Assembly: GCF_900188165.1 (NCBI RefSeq)
Contig: NZ_FZOS01000005.1
Span: 62,001 to 126,000 of the forward strand
Length of the DNA stretch: 64,000 nucleotides
From: Edaphosphingomonas laterariae
Lineage (GTDB): Bacteria > Pseudomonadota > Alphaproteobacteria > Sphingomonadales > Sphingomonadaceae
Reading direction: 5' to 3'
Below, piece by piece: positions 1 to 8,670 of the stretch (its first letter is position 1; each line of letters opens with the position of its first letter). The notes beneath the pieces were generated by a model. That model had not been told where the DNA came from. It made no database searches and saw only the letters and a list, made by a program, of their open reading frames with translations. A program made the position numbers and the translations under genes.

Positions 1-2
1 AG

Positions 3-905
3 CAGGAATATGAAGCGGACGATCTTGGCGTCCGTTATCTGCTCGGCGCGGGTTATGACACGATGGCTTCCTCGTCGATGCTCGCCTCGCTGGCCGCGCA
101 GACCAGCCTGGATGCGCGCGACAAGGGCGCCGAATCGCGCGGGTTGCCCGAATGGGCCAGCACCCACCCCGATCCCGCCGGCCGCGTCGTCCGCGCCCGC
201 CAGAAGGCGCAGGCCGCCGGTGGCGTCGGCCGGGCACGCAATCGCGATGCCTTTCTGAATGCGATCGACGGGCTGCTTTACGGCGACGATCCCAAGCAGG
301 GCGTGGTGGATGGCAGCAGTTTCCGCCATCCGGATCTGCGCATCGCCTTCACCGCGCCGCAGGGCTTTGGCATCTCGAACGGCACCAACGCCGTGTCGGT
401 CAGCGGCAGCGGCGGCCAGGCGCAGTTTTCGGGCGGCAAGATCGGCGGATCGCTGCAATCCTATATCGACGGTGTCTATCGCCAGCTTGGCGGCAAGGGC
501 AGCGTGGGCGAGGTTCAGACGACGCGGATCAACGGGATCGATGCGGCCTATTCGGTAACGCGCGCGCAGACCAAGCAGGGGCAGGTGGATGTGGGTGTCG
601 TCGCCTATCAAATGGGTGGCGGCAATGCCTATCACTTCGTCACGCTGGCGCCGGCCGGTCGCGGCTTCGGGCCGTTTTCCTCAATGGTCCAGTCGTTCAA
701 TCGCCTGACGCCGGCGCAAGCGGCGGCGGTGCGCGCGCGCAAGATCGACGTGGTGACGGTGAAGGCGGGCGATACGGTGCAGGGCCTGTCGCAGCGCATG
801 GCCTATAACAATCTGAAGCAGGAACGCTTCATGACGATCAACGGGCTGGCCGCCAATGCGCGGCTCACGCCGGGGCAGCGGGTGAAGCTGGTCGTCTGGG
901 GTTGA
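3..905 (+). CDS. M48 family zinc metalloprotease, C-terminal part (5' end outside window)
   Basis: The reading frame is open from the left edge, so the gene starts upstream. The first visible residues, EYEADDLG, match the ExxxD-type helix that carries the third zinc ligand of M48 peptidases; the HExxH motif must lie outside the window. The last 50 or so residues (VKAGDTVQGLSQRM, then NGL and LTPGQRVKL) look like a LysM peptidoglycan-binding repeat. M48 proteins with this tail are envelope proteases of the BepA/YfgC kind, acting on misfolded outer membrane proteins. Family assignment is firm; the periplasmic quality-control role is inferred from family. Confidence 0.85.
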   Translation, partial: QEYEADDLGVRYLLGAGYDTMASSSMLASLAAQTSLDARDKGAESRGLPEWASTHPDPAGRVVRARQKAQAAGGVGRARNRDAFLNAIDGLLYGDDPKQGVVDGSSFRHPDLRIAFTAPQGFGISNGTNAVSVSGSGGQAQFSGGKIGGSLQSYIDGVYRQLGGKGSVGEVQTTRINGIDAAYSVTRAQTKQGQVDVGVVAYQMGGGNAYHFVTLAPAGRGFGPFSSMVQSFNRLTPAQAAAVRARKIDVVTVKAGDTVQGLSQRMAYNNLKQERFMTINGLAANARLTPGQRVKLVVWG

Positions 906-934
906 TGCTTTTCTAAGAGAAGTGGGCAAAAGAA

Positions 935-964
935 ACGGGCGGCGAACCGAGGTTCGCCGCCCGT
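935..964 (-). terminator. Hairpin terminator between M48 protease and pilin gene
   Basis: Perfect 14-bp stem (ACGGGCGGCGAACC with its complement) and a 2-base loop. On the minus strand the stem is followed by TTTCTTTTG, so it is a good intrinsic terminator for the pilin transcript. It lies between convergent genes and may also stop plus-strand transcription. Confidence 0.8.
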
Positions 965-985
965 GCCTAGCAAGCCAAACCCCGA

Positions 986-1144
986 TTAGAGGTTTTCGGC
1001 GACGTTGTTGAAGGTCGTTTCGAGGTTGTCGCCGATCGCGCCCATGGCCGAGATCGCGGCGACGGCGATGAGGGCGGCGATCAGGCCATATTCGATCGCG
1101 GTCGCGCCCTTGTTGCTCTTCAGAATCTTGCGGATGAACTGCAT
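986..1144 (-). CDS. Flp family type IVb pilin
   Basis: A 52-residue protein. It begins MQFIRKILKSNKG, followed by ATAIEYGLIAALIAV, the Flp/Fap hallmark with the conserved Glu-Tyr pair at the head of the hydrophobic helix. The prepilin peptidase (TadV/CpaA type) is expected to cut after the Gly of NKG. The pilin is the structural subunit of Tad pili used for surface attachment. GGAG lies about 8 bases before the ATG. A second pilin gene lies upstream in the same direction, and no tad assembly genes are in the window. A strong terminator follows. Confidence 0.9.
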   Translation of the reverse strand: MQFIRKILKSNKGATAIEYGLIAALIAVAAISAMGAIGDNLETTFNNVAENL

Positions 1145-1281
1145 GTCCGGTCTCCATCGTTCCAGTATTCAGGGAGTGTTCCGTCTCCCTGCCGGTGCCT
1201 TTTCGAGGTCCGGCGTGGCGATTTTCAAATAACTCGGTTGCGAAATATTTAATTTTTTGGCCGGTATTGGAATATTGATGG

Positions 1282-1455
1282 TTAAGTTGCGTTAACTACT
1301 TTGTTCTCGAGATCATCCCACATGCCACCGGCTGTGCCGCCGAGCTGGCTTAGCCCCGCCATCATCGTGAGTGCGATCAGGGCCAGAATCAGGCCATATT
1401 CGATCGCGGTTGCCCCCTTGCGATCGTGAATCAGCTGGCTCAGCAGTTTTCTCAT
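1282..1455 (-). CDS. Flp family type IVb pilin, second copy
   Basis: A 57-residue protein starting MRKLLSQLIHDRKG and continuing ATAIEYGLILALIAL, so it has the same cleavage site and Glu-Tyr motif as the pilin 137 bases downstream. The C-terminal part (GGTAGGMWDDLENKVV) differs, so these are diverged paralogues rather than a recent duplication. A longer open frame runs upstream of the ATG, but it overlaps the mutT gene on the other strand and lacks pilin features, so the ATG at the pilin leader was chosen. One copy may be a minor or specialised pilin. Confidence 0.87.
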   Translation of the reverse strand: MRKLLSQLIHDRKGATAIEYGLILALIALTMMAGLSQLGGTAGGMWDDLENKVVNAT

Positions 1456-1527
1456 GCGCGGTCCTAGCCGCCGGGCCTGTTTCCCGGCATGGGACGCGAA
1501 TAATGCAACAGCCTTAAGAAAGAGCTT

Positions 1528-1950
1528 ATGTCGACGCCCGATCGCGAATTTTCCGGTCTGTTGACGGTGGTGGCGGTGGCGATGGTCGATGCCGATGGCC
1601 GCGTGCTGCTGCAAAGGCGGCCCGAAGGCACGTCGATGGCGGGGCTGTGGGAATTTCCCGGTGGCAAGGTGGAGCCGGGGGAACTGCCCGAGGCCGCGCT
1701 GATCCGCGAATTGCGCGAAGAGCTTGGCGTTGATGTCGAGGCGGCCTGCCTTGCTCCGGCGACGTTCGCCAGCGAAGCGCTGGGCGATCGCCATCTGCTG
1801 CTGCTGCTCTACGCCTGCCGCAAGTGGAAGGGCATTCCCCAGCCGCTGCACGCGCCCGAACTGCGCTGGGTGCGTCCGGTCGAAATGCACCGGCTGCCGA
1901 TGCCGCCGGCGGATCGTCCGTTGATCGGGCTGATCGAAGCGCTGCTGTAA
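1528..1950 (+). CDS. mutT: MutT-type NUDIX hydrolase (8-oxo-dGTP diphosphatase)
   Basis: A 140-residue NUDIX protein. The full Nudix box GX5EX7REUXEEXGU is seen at residues 46-68 (starting GKVEPGE and ending REELGV). MutT enzymes hydrolyse 8-oxo-dGTP to the monophosphate and so keep oxidised guanine out of DNA. The flanking WEFPGGK and the C-terminal region with LRWV fit MutT closely rather than other NUDIX subfamilies. It stands alone, with pilin genes divergent upstream and a 46-bp inverted repeat 40 bases downstream. Confidence 0.88.
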   Translation: MSTPDREFSGLLTVVAVAMVDADGRVLLQRRPEGTSMAGLWEFPGGKVEPGELPEAALIRELREELGVDVEAACLAPATFASEALGDRHLLLLLYACRKWKGIPQPLHAPELRWVRPVEMHRLPMPPADRPLIGLIEALL

Positions 1951-1989
1951 GATCCGCGCGCCTGGCGGGCATTTGCGAAATTAATGATT

Positions 1990-2035
1990 GATATGTTGTA
2001 TCATGCGCTCTATCGAGCGTCTGATATAACGTATC
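1990..2035 (+). promoter_or_regulatory. 46-bp inverted repeat before TonB receptor, candidate metal-regulator operator
   Basis: Two 21-base arms match as inverted copies at 17 of 21 positions, with a 4-base centre (TATC). Three of the four mismatches would be G-U pairs in RNA. Each arm also contains its own 13-bp imperfect palindrome: GATATGTTGTATC at 1990-2002 and GATATAACGTATC at 2023-2035. The repeat ends 17 bases before the receptor ATG. The GTTATA-like cores resemble Zur/Fur-family operators, and the receptor carries a His-rich loop, so zinc control is plausible. A role as terminator for mutT or as an mRNA hairpin is an alternative. Confidence 0.55.
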
Positions 2036-2052
2036 GATAAAGGGTATCGCGA

Positions 2053-4215
2053 ATGCTTCGGGTGGGCTTGTTGTGCGGTGTGGCGTTTCTGTGGGCGGGC
2101 GTGGCCCAGGCGGAGGAACTGGCGACCGACGCGGATGCGGCGGGCCAGGGGCATGATCGCAACGCGCCGGGCGATTATCATGAGACGGCCGGGCAGGACA
2201 TCATCGTCACCGCGCCCTTCCGCCGCGACGTCGGTACGCTGCTCAGCGGCATTTCGGTGATGTCCGGCGAAACGCTGACGCGCGAATTGCGGCCGACGAT
2301 CGGCGAGACGCTGGCGCGCCAGCCGGGCGTTTCGGCCACATCCTTCGGCCCCAATGCCTCGCGCCCAATCCTGCGCGGCTTCCAGGGCGATCGCGTGCGT
2401 ATCCTGACCGACGGCATCGGCAGCTTCGATGCGTCGTCCACCTCGGTCGACCATCCGGTGGTGATCAACCCGCTGACGTCGGAGCGGATCGAGGTGCTGC
2501 GCGGGCCTTCGGCGCTGCTGTTCGGATCGTCGGCGGTCGGCGGTGTCGTCAATGTCATCGACAGCCGGATTCCCCGCCGCATTCCCGACGAGCCGATCCA
2601 TGTCGACGGCATCGCCAGCTATGGTTCGGCCGCCAATGAGCGTTCGATCTCCGCCGGGGTGGAAAGCGCGCTGACCGACAAGCTCGTCATCCATTTCGAC
2701 GGCAGCTACAGCAAGACCGGCAATCTGGAGACAGGCGGCTATATCCTGACGCCCGCGCTGCGCGCCGAAGCGGCGGAGAGCGACGATCCCGAAACTGCGG
2801 CGCTTGCCGATCTGAAGGGCAAGCTGCCCAACAGTGCCGCGCGCACTTGGCAGGTGGCGGCCGGCGCGGCGCTGATCACGGAAACCGGCAATTTCGGTTT
2901 TTCGGTCGCGCGCTATGACAGCCTGTACGGCATCCCCACCCGCTATGACGTCCATGGCGACGAGGATCACGACCACGACCATGATCACGATCATGACGAC
3001 GATCATGGCGGCCACGGCCATGACGGGCAGGTGCGGCTGGATGTGAAGCAGACGCGGGTCGATGTGCGCGGCGAGGTCGAAACCGGCGGTGGCTTCCTGC
3101 AAAGCATCAAGTTTCGCGGCGGCTTCGCCGATTACCAGCATGACGAGCTGGAGGAATCGGGCGAGATCGGCACGACATTCTACAATCAGGGCTGGGAAGG
3201 GCGACTGGAGCTGGTTCAGGCCGAACACGGCGGCTGGCGCGGCGCGCTGGGCGGCCAGTTCCTGATCCGCAACCTCAATGTCGTCGGCGAGGAGAAGTTC
3301 GTTCCCCGCAACGAAACCCAGCAATTCGGCCTGTTCACCCTGCAGGAAGTGAATCTGGGCGCCGTGAAGGTGGAGGCCGGCGGCCGGTTCGAACATTCGG
3401 TGCTGAGCGCCGCCGCCGATGCCGATCTTGGCAACCCCAATTACCAGCGCACCTTCGATGCGATCTCCGCCTCGCTCGGTGCCGGTCTCGACCTCACCGA
3501 TGGCTGGCGCGTCGGCGTCAACCTGTCGCGCAGCGAACGCGCGCCTTCGGCCGAGGAGCTGTTCGCCAACGGTCCGCACGCCGGCACCCAGAGCTTCGAG
3601 GTCGGCAATCCCGATTTCGCCAAGGAAAAGAGCTGGGGGCTGGAAGCTACGCTGCGCGGCAAGGGCGAAGGCTACAGCTTCAGCGCATCGGCGTTCCACA
3701 GCTGGTTCGACGATTATATCTATGAATCGGCCACGGGCGCGGAGGAGGACGGCCTGCCGGTCTTCCAATATGCCCAAGCCGATGCCCGTTATTACGGGTT
3801 CGAGGTCGAAGGGTCCGCCACGCTCGCCCATATCGGGCGCACCACGATCGTGGCCGATGCGCTGGCCGATTATGTCCGCGCGACGATCAAGGGGGACGGA
3901 CCCGCGCCGCGCATCCCGCCGCTGCGCCTGCTGGGCGGCATCGAGGCGCAGTCGGAGGCCGTGACCGGCCGTGTCGAGGTGGAATGGGCGGACGACCAGA
4001 AGCGCGTCACCCAGTTCGAAACGCCGACCGACGGTTATACGATGGTCAACGCGTCGCTCGCCTTCCGCCCGTTCGGCAGCGGCAACCCGACCAGCATCGC
4101 GCTGTCGGTCAACAATATCTTCGACGTGGTGGCACGGCGCCATGTCAGCGTGCTCAAGGATTATGCGCCGCTGGCCGGCCGCGACGTGCGGATCACGACG
4201 CGCATCGATTTCTGA
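2053..4215 (+). CDS. TonB-dependent receptor with His/Asp-rich loop (ZnuD-like)
   Basis: 720 residues. Signal peptide at 1-20 (ends VAQA), TonB box DIIVTA at 49-54, plug domain to about 170 with RIEVLRGPSALLFG, then a beta-barrel ending in Phe. Near residues 297-322 an extracellular loop is packed with His and Asp (alternating HD then GGHGH), as in zinc-scavenging ZnuD receptors. It probably imports zinc or another metal complex across the outer membrane. AAAGGG lies 8 bases before the ATG, downstream of a large inverted repeat that may hold a metal-responsive operator. Nickel or cobalt are alternative ligands. Confidence 0.85.
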   Translation: MLRVGLLCGVAFLWAGVAQAEELATDADAAGQGHDRNAPGDYHETAGQDIIVTAPFRRDVGTLLSGISVMSGETLTRELRPTIGETLARQPGVSATSFGPNASRPILRGFQGDRVRILTDGIGSFDASSTSVDHPVVINPLTSERIEVLRGPSALLFGSSAVGGVVNVIDSRIPRRIPDEPIHVDGIASYGSAANERSISAGVESALTDKLVIHFDGSYSKTGNLETGGYILTPALRAEAAESDDPETAALADLKGKLPNSAARTWQVAAGAALITETGNFGFSVARYDSLYGIPTRYDVHGDEDHDHDHDHDHDDDHGGHGHDGQVRLDVKQTRVDVRGEVETGGGFLQSIKFRGGFADYQHDELEESGEIGTTFYNQGWEGRLELVQAEHGGWRGALGGQFLIRNLNVVGEEKFVPRNETQQFGLFTLQEVNLGAVKVEAGGRFEHSVLSAAADADLGNPNYQRTFDAISASLGAGLDLTDGWRVGVNLSRSERAPSAEELFANGPHAGTQSFEVGNPDFAKEKSWGLEATLRGKGEGYSFSASAFHSWFDDYIYESATGAEEDGLPVFQYAQADARYYGFEVEGSATLAHIGRTTIVADALADYVRATIKGDGPAPRIPPLRLLGGIEAQSEAVTGRVEVEWADDQKRVTQFETPTDGYTMVNASLAFRPFGSGNPTSIALSVNNIFDVVARRHVSVLKDYAPLAGRDVRITTRIDF

Positions 4216-4313
4216 CGGCTCCGCCGATCCCGGCCGCCGCCGACGCGGGGCTTGTGCCCTGGCGGTGGCGGCCGGCCGGCCCCCGGTTGCCACGCCTCCG
4301 CGCACCATGATAA

Positions 4314-4333
4314 AGGTGACGCCACTTTCACCT
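4314..4333. promoter_or_regulatory. Small inverted repeat upstream of AraC-type gene
   Basis: Perfect AGGTGA / TCACCT arms separated by 8 bases, 31 bases before the regulator's ATG. It could be an autoregulatory operator or a short hairpin. No independent support. Confidence 0.25.
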
Positions 4334-4364
4334 GTCGGCAGAACAGGGTTCGTGGAGAGAGTGG

Positions 4365-5222
4365 ATGCTTCGGAACTTCGTTCAGGCAGAATTGCACAGC
4401 GGTCCGGCGCGCGTTCGCGTCCAGACCTATAATTACGACACGCCGTCCGAACAGACCCGCTGCCCCCAGCACCATACCCTGACGCTGATGACGTCGCGCC
4501 GCCGCAGCGGCTGGCGCGGCTATTTCCACCGCCCGCAACAGCCGGGTCGGCTGTTCGCTTTCGGCGATCTGATCTTCGTGCCGGCCGGCGTCAGCATCCA
4601 TGGCAGCGGCCCGGGTGGCCCGCAGACGATGGTTGCCTGCAGCTATGCGCGCGGCTCGGCCGATGCGCTGGAGATGTTCGAACAGGGCTGGGACGATCGC
4701 GAGCTTGCCCGCTGCGGCGACCTGCGGTCCGATCGGATCGCCGATGCGATGCGGCGGCTGGGCGAAGAGGCGGTCAATCCTGGTTTCGGCAGCGATGTGC
4801 TGGTCGATGCGCTGACCACCGCCTTGCCGATCGATCTCGCCCGCCATTTTCAGGATGTCGTGCGCCGCAGCGTGCCGGTGAAGGGTGGGCTGGCGCCGCA
4901 TCAGCTGCGCCTGATCGAGGAATATGTGCGCGAATGGCCGGCGGGCGGCGTGCGGGTCAGCGATCTGGCTGCGCTGATCGGCCTGAGCCGCGGGCATTTC
5001 ATGCGCGCGTTCAAGCAGAGCGTGGGCAAGACGGTGCACGGTTTCGTCGAAGGCGTGCGGCTCGATCAGGCGAAAACGCTGCTCGCCGAAGGCGAAATGC
5101 CGTTGAAGCAGATCGCCGCGCGGCTGGGTTTCGCCAATCCGGCCAGCTTCTCGCTTGCATTCCGCCGCATGACTGGCGATACGCCCGGCCGCTACCGCAC
5201 GGTACGCAAGGGGCTGAACTAA
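4365..5222 (+). CDS. AraC/XylS family transcriptional regulator
   Basis: 285 residues. The N-terminal half is a poorly conserved sensor domain. The C-terminal 100 residues carry two helix-turn-helix units: VSDLAALIGLSRGHFMRAFK and then the second recognition region with LKQIAARLGFANPASFSLAF, followed by TGDTPGRYR, the AraC signature. It probably controls the adjacent TonB receptor or the operon that starts downstream; all lie on the same strand. The effector is unknown. An acidic protein with a predicted start at ATG 4365 behind GAGAGAGTGG. Confidence 0.87.
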   Translation: MLRNFVQAELHSGPARVRVQTYNYDTPSEQTRCPQHHTLTLMTSRRRSGWRGYFHRPQQPGRLFAFGDLIFVPAGVSIHGSGPGGPQTMVACSYARGSADALEMFEQGWDDRELARCGDLRSDRIADAMRRLGEEAVNPGFGSDVLVDALTTALPIDLARHFQDVVRRSVPVKGGLAPHQLRLIEEYVREWPAGGVRVSDLAALIGLSRGHFMRAFKQSVGKTVHGFVEGVRLDQAKTLLAEGEMPLKQIAARLGFANPASFSLAFRRMTGDTPGRYRTVRKGLN

Positions 5223-5473
5223 ATAAGGCTCGCCCGCGCTACGCAAAATGCCGTCCGCAGTCCCTGTGGACGTTGCATTGCGATCCGTTCCGTCTCGTAA
5301 TTGCCGGATAATGCGGTTCGAAATCTCCTTTATGAATCCTTGCGATAAGCGCGCGCGTTTTTGAACATAGGCGCGTCTCGCGCGCTGCGGGCGATCGCTT
5401 AAGACCTCCCTCCATTCGGCAAACAGCCGTTTCACAGGCAACGGGCGAATAAGCCCGGCCCAGGGAGGCCAGG

Positions 5474-7789
5474 ATGCAGTTGGTTGATTCTCGTACCTTG
5501 TTCCGTGCGCGTTCGATGCGCAGTGCCCTGTTGGCGGCTGGCGCGGCGATGCTGCTGCCGGCCATGGCCCAGGCCCAGGATGCGGCCGCCCCGGCGGCAT
5601 CCGAAGGCGGGCTGGAAGATATCGTCGTCACCGCCCAGAAGCGCAGTGAATCGCTGCAGCAGACCCCGCTCGCGATCAGCGCCGTCAGTGCCGACACGAT
5701 CGCCACGCGGCGCATCACCGACGCGTCGATGCTGAGTTCGGTCGCGCCGAACCTTTCGACCACCACCGGCCCGTCGTCCAAGGGCCACCTGATCATCCAG
5801 ATCCGCGGCATCGGCGAATCCGAACCGATCCTGACCGCCGACAGCCCGATCGGCGTCTATGTCGACGGCGTGATAGTCGGCCGGTCGACCGGCGCCGTGT
5901 TCGAACTGGTCGATCTGGAGCGCATCGAGGTGCTGCGCGGTCCGCAGGGCACCCTGTACGGCCGCAACACCACCGGCGGCGCCGTCAACCTGATCACCAA
6001 GAAGCCGGCCGACGAATTCGGCATGGATGTCGCCGGAAGCTACGGCAATCGCGGCTATTGGCAGGGCAAGGCTTCGGTCGACACGGGCGAGTTCGGCGAC
6101 AGCGGCTTCAAGGCGAAGCTGAGCTATCTGCACAAGCAGGCCGACGGCTATGTCGACAATCTGAACGTCAAGGACAGCCGCGATCCGGGCGCCTACAACA
6201 CGGATGCCGTGCGCGCGGCGCTGGCCTTCGATCGCGGCGGCGTATTCCGGTTCGACTATACGTTCGACTGGGCCGAAACGAAGGCGGTGGCGGCGATGGC
6301 GCAGCTGACCGTCGCGCGGCAGGATGTGCTGGATTATTTCAGCCGTTCGGCAGCCGTGGGCGGCACCGCGTTCATCCCGCCGTCGACCGAGCGACGCAGC
6401 GAAGCGCGGCCCGATGTGACGGCGACCTATGATCGCACGATCAGCCATGTCGCGACCGCCGAGGTCGATTTTTCGGACAGCACGACCTTCCGTTCGATCA
6501 CGGGTTTCCGCGAATGGAAGAACACCATCGCCAACACCGACCTTGATAACAATTCCGGCCTGATGGGGCTGGTGGTCAGCCCGGCGCCGGCCGGGATCAA
6601 GCCGGTGCAGCTGTTCGGCGCGGACAATGATCGCAAGCAGCACCAGTTCAGCCAGGAACTGAACCTGCTCGGCCAGATCGGCGACAATCTCGAATATGTC
6701 GCCGGTGCCTTCTACTTCCGCGAAGAAGCGCGCGAAACCAATCCGCAGACCTACACCTTCGTCCGCAACATCCCGAATGTCGGGCTGGCGGGGATCAACC
6801 TGGTCAACACGGTCGACTATAATACCGAAAGCGAATCCAAGGCGCTGTTCGGCCAGGCGACCTATAATTTCACCGACGATCTGAGCTTCACCGGCGGTGT
6901 GCGCTACACGTGGGACGACAAGAAGCTCGTCCAGCGCGCGCCCTTCGTGCGCCAGCTTTCGCGCGGCTTCTCCAAGTTCAACTATGCCGCGACGCTGACC
7001 TGGCAGGCGACGCCGGACATCATGACCTATGCGCGCATCGCCACTGGCTACAAGGCCGGCGGTTTCAACCCGCGCGCGGTGAACGACGGCTATGATCCCG
7101 AAACCGTGACCAACTACGAACTGGGCGTGAAGAGCGAGTTCTTCGATCGCCGCCTGCGGTTCAACGGCACGCTGTTCTACATGGATCTGAAGGACAAGCA
7201 GTTGAACCAGTTCGTCGCCGGATCGGGTGGTGCTGCCAGCCAGACGATCAACGCCGGCAAGGCGGACTTCAAGGGCGTCGAGGTCGAGGTCGAGGCGCTG
7301 CCCTTCGATGGCCTGCGGCTCAACGCGGCGTTCGGCTATGTCGATCGCAACTTCAAGGAATTGCTGGCCGTCGATCCGGCCGACAATATCGAGAAGGACT
7401 ATGCCGATATCGGCAAGTTCAGCTATTCGCCCAGCACGACGCTGAACGCCGGTGCGCAATATTCGATCGAGGACGTGGCGGGCGGAACGCTCTCCTTCCG
7501 GGCTGATTATACCTATAAGAGCAAGGTCCATTACAACGTCCTGCCGGGCGCGCCTTTCTCGCCCTATGACGCCGATATCGCGGCGCCTGGCTATGGCCTG
7601 CTCGACGCGCGCATCGCGCTCGCCGATGTGGCCATTGGCGGCACCGAGGCCACTTTCACGCTGTGGGGCAAGAACCTGACCGACAAGGTCTATCGCGTGT
7701 CGGGCATTGATTTCGGGTCACTTGGCTTCGCCGTGAACACCTATGGCGAGCCGCGGAGCTACGGCGTGGATGCGAGATTCAAGTTCTGA
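5474..7789 (+). CDS. TonB-dependent receptor, catabolic type
   Basis: 771 residues. Signal peptide to about residue 35, TonB box DIVVTAQK at 49-56, plug with RIEVLRGPQGTLYGRN and TGGAVNLIT, and a barrel ending VDARFKF. This sequence pattern is the large sphingomonad receptor family tied to uptake of hydrophobic or aromatic substrates. GGGAGGCCAGG directly precedes the ATG. The 251-base upstream region after the AraC gene must hold its promoter. It lies 74 bases before the acyl-CoA degradation operon on the same strand, so it is the likely outer membrane entry route for that operon's substrate. Confidence 0.87.
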   Translation: MQLVDSRTLFRARSMRSALLAAGAAMLLPAMAQAQDAAAPAASEGGLEDIVVTAQKRSESLQQTPLAISAVSADTIATRRITDASMLSSVAPNLSTTTGPSSKGHLIIQIRGIGESEPILTADSPIGVYVDGVIVGRSTGAVFELVDLERIEVLRGPQGTLYGRNTTGGAVNLITKKPADEFGMDVAGSYGNRGYWQGKASVDTGEFGDSGFKAKLSYLHKQADGYVDNLNVKDSRDPGAYNTDAVRAALAFDRGGVFRFDYTFDWAETKAVAAMAQLTVARQDVLDYFSRSAAVGGTAFIPPSTERRSEARPDVTATYDRTISHVATAEVDFSDSTTFRSITGFREWKNTIANTDLDNNSGLMGLVVSPAPAGIKPVQLFGADNDRKQHQFSQELNLLGQIGDNLEYVAGAFYFREEARETNPQTYTFVRNIPNVGLAGINLVNTVDYNTESESKALFGQATYNFTDDLSFTGGVRYTWDDKKLVQRAPFVRQLSRGFSKFNYAATLTWQATPDIMTYARIATGYKAGGFNPRAVNDGYDPETVTNYELGVKSEFFDRRLRFNGTLFYMDLKDKQLNQFVAGSGGAASQTINAGKADFKGVEVEVEALPFDGLRLNAAFGYVDRNFKELLAVDPADNIEKDYADIGKFSYSPSTTLNAGAQYSIEDVAGGTLSFRADYTYKSKVHYNVLPGAPFSPYDADIAAPGYGLLDARIALADVAIGGTEATFTLWGKNLTDKVYRVSGIDFGSLGFAVNTYGEPRSYGVDARFKF

Positions 7790-7821
7790 GCCGCGCCTGA
7801 TGCGTTAGGCTGCCGGAAATA

Positions 7822-7845
7822 GCGCGCGGGCACGTACCCGCGCGC
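7822..7845 (+). repeat. GC-rich hairpin between receptor gene and degradation operon
   Basis: Nine-base perfect arms GCGCGCGGG / CCCGCGCGC around CACGTA, with no T-run following. It may partly uncouple receptor from operon expression or stabilise an mRNA end. Confidence 0.45.
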
Positions 7846-7863
7846 AACCGGAAAGAGGATGCG

Positions 7864-8670
7864 ATGGCCTACGACACCTATCTGATGAAGGGCTATCAGC
7901 CGCTTGCGACGGACAGCAGCGTGCTGGTCAGCTCGTCCAAATATCTCAACGATCCGCGCGTGCGCGATTGGGTGGCGACGCACATGCTTCGCCGCAACGG
8001 GCCGGACATTCCGACGCCTTCGGATTCGATCCAGCTCGTCATGATCCTGCGCCAGATCGAGGATGCCGATCATATCAACGCGCTGTTCGCCGAGGAGCGC
8101 AAGAAGAATCCCCGGCTCGATGCCTGGCTTTCCGAACGCTATGTTTCGACCTTCAAGCGCGAGGATCTGGCGCAATATGGGCCGGAAACGGTTGGCGGCA
8201 TCTTCTACAAGCAGTTGATGGATAACGACCTTCAGGTCGATATCGTGCCGCCGTCGGTGCCCAAGACGGACTATGAATATTTCAACCTGCGGTCCGGCCA
8301 GTGCCACGATCTGGAGCACATATTGGGCGGCGGCGGCTTCGATTTCATCGGCGAACTGGTGCCCTATTATATGCGGCTCACCAATTTGTTCGTCCATCTG
8401 AGCCCCGAGCTGGCCGGGCTGATTTCCGCCTTCTCGATCCTCGGTTCGACGCGGATCATCACCCGCGCGGTGCTGCATTATCCCGAAACCTGGCTGACGG
8501 TGCAGGAAACGGTGGAGCGCGGCGCGAAGGTGGGCCGGGAATCCGATCCCTTCTTCATGGCCAAATATGAAGACGTGTTTCACCTGACGCCCGATGCCGC
8601 GCGCGAGGCGCTGGGCATTCGCGGCGTCCGCATCGTCGATACGGCGGAGGCTTCGGCAAAGTGGGTATGA
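7864..8670 (+). CDS. Coq4-like protein
   Basis: 268 residues. The diagnostic Coq4 zinc-site motif HDxxH-x11-E is present as H148-D149-H152 and E164. In yeast and in bacteria Coq4 is needed for ubiquinone biosynthesis, and it has been assigned to ring decarboxylation/hydroxylation. Here it is the first gene of an acyl-CoA catabolic operon, with its stop overlapping the next gene, so it may have been recruited for another role such as organising lipid-like substrates. AGAGG lies close before the ATG. Family call is firm; the operon-specific job is not known. Confidence 0.8.
   Translation: MAYDTYLMKGYQPLATDSSVLVSSSKYLNDPRVRDWVATHMLRRNGPDIPTPSDSIQLVMILRQIEDADHINALFAEERKKNPRLDAWLSERYVSTFKREDLAQYGPETVGGIFYKQLMDNDLQVDIVPPSVPKTDYEYFNLRSGQCHDLEHILGGGGFDFIGELVPYYMRLTNLFVHLSPELAGLISAFSILGSTRIITRAVLHYPETWLTVQETVERGAKVGRESDPFFMAKYEDVFHLTPDAAREALGIRGVRIVDTAEASAKWV

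Noticed and set aside
1981-4308. 775-codon minus-strand frame opposite the TonB receptor
   Set aside because: A shadow of GC-rich codon use in the receptor, which has a clear signal peptide, TonB box and barrel.
4161-5600. 479-codon minus-strand frame opposite the AraC gene
   Set aside because: The AraC helix-turn-helix motifs on the plus strand are clear; the antisense frame has none.
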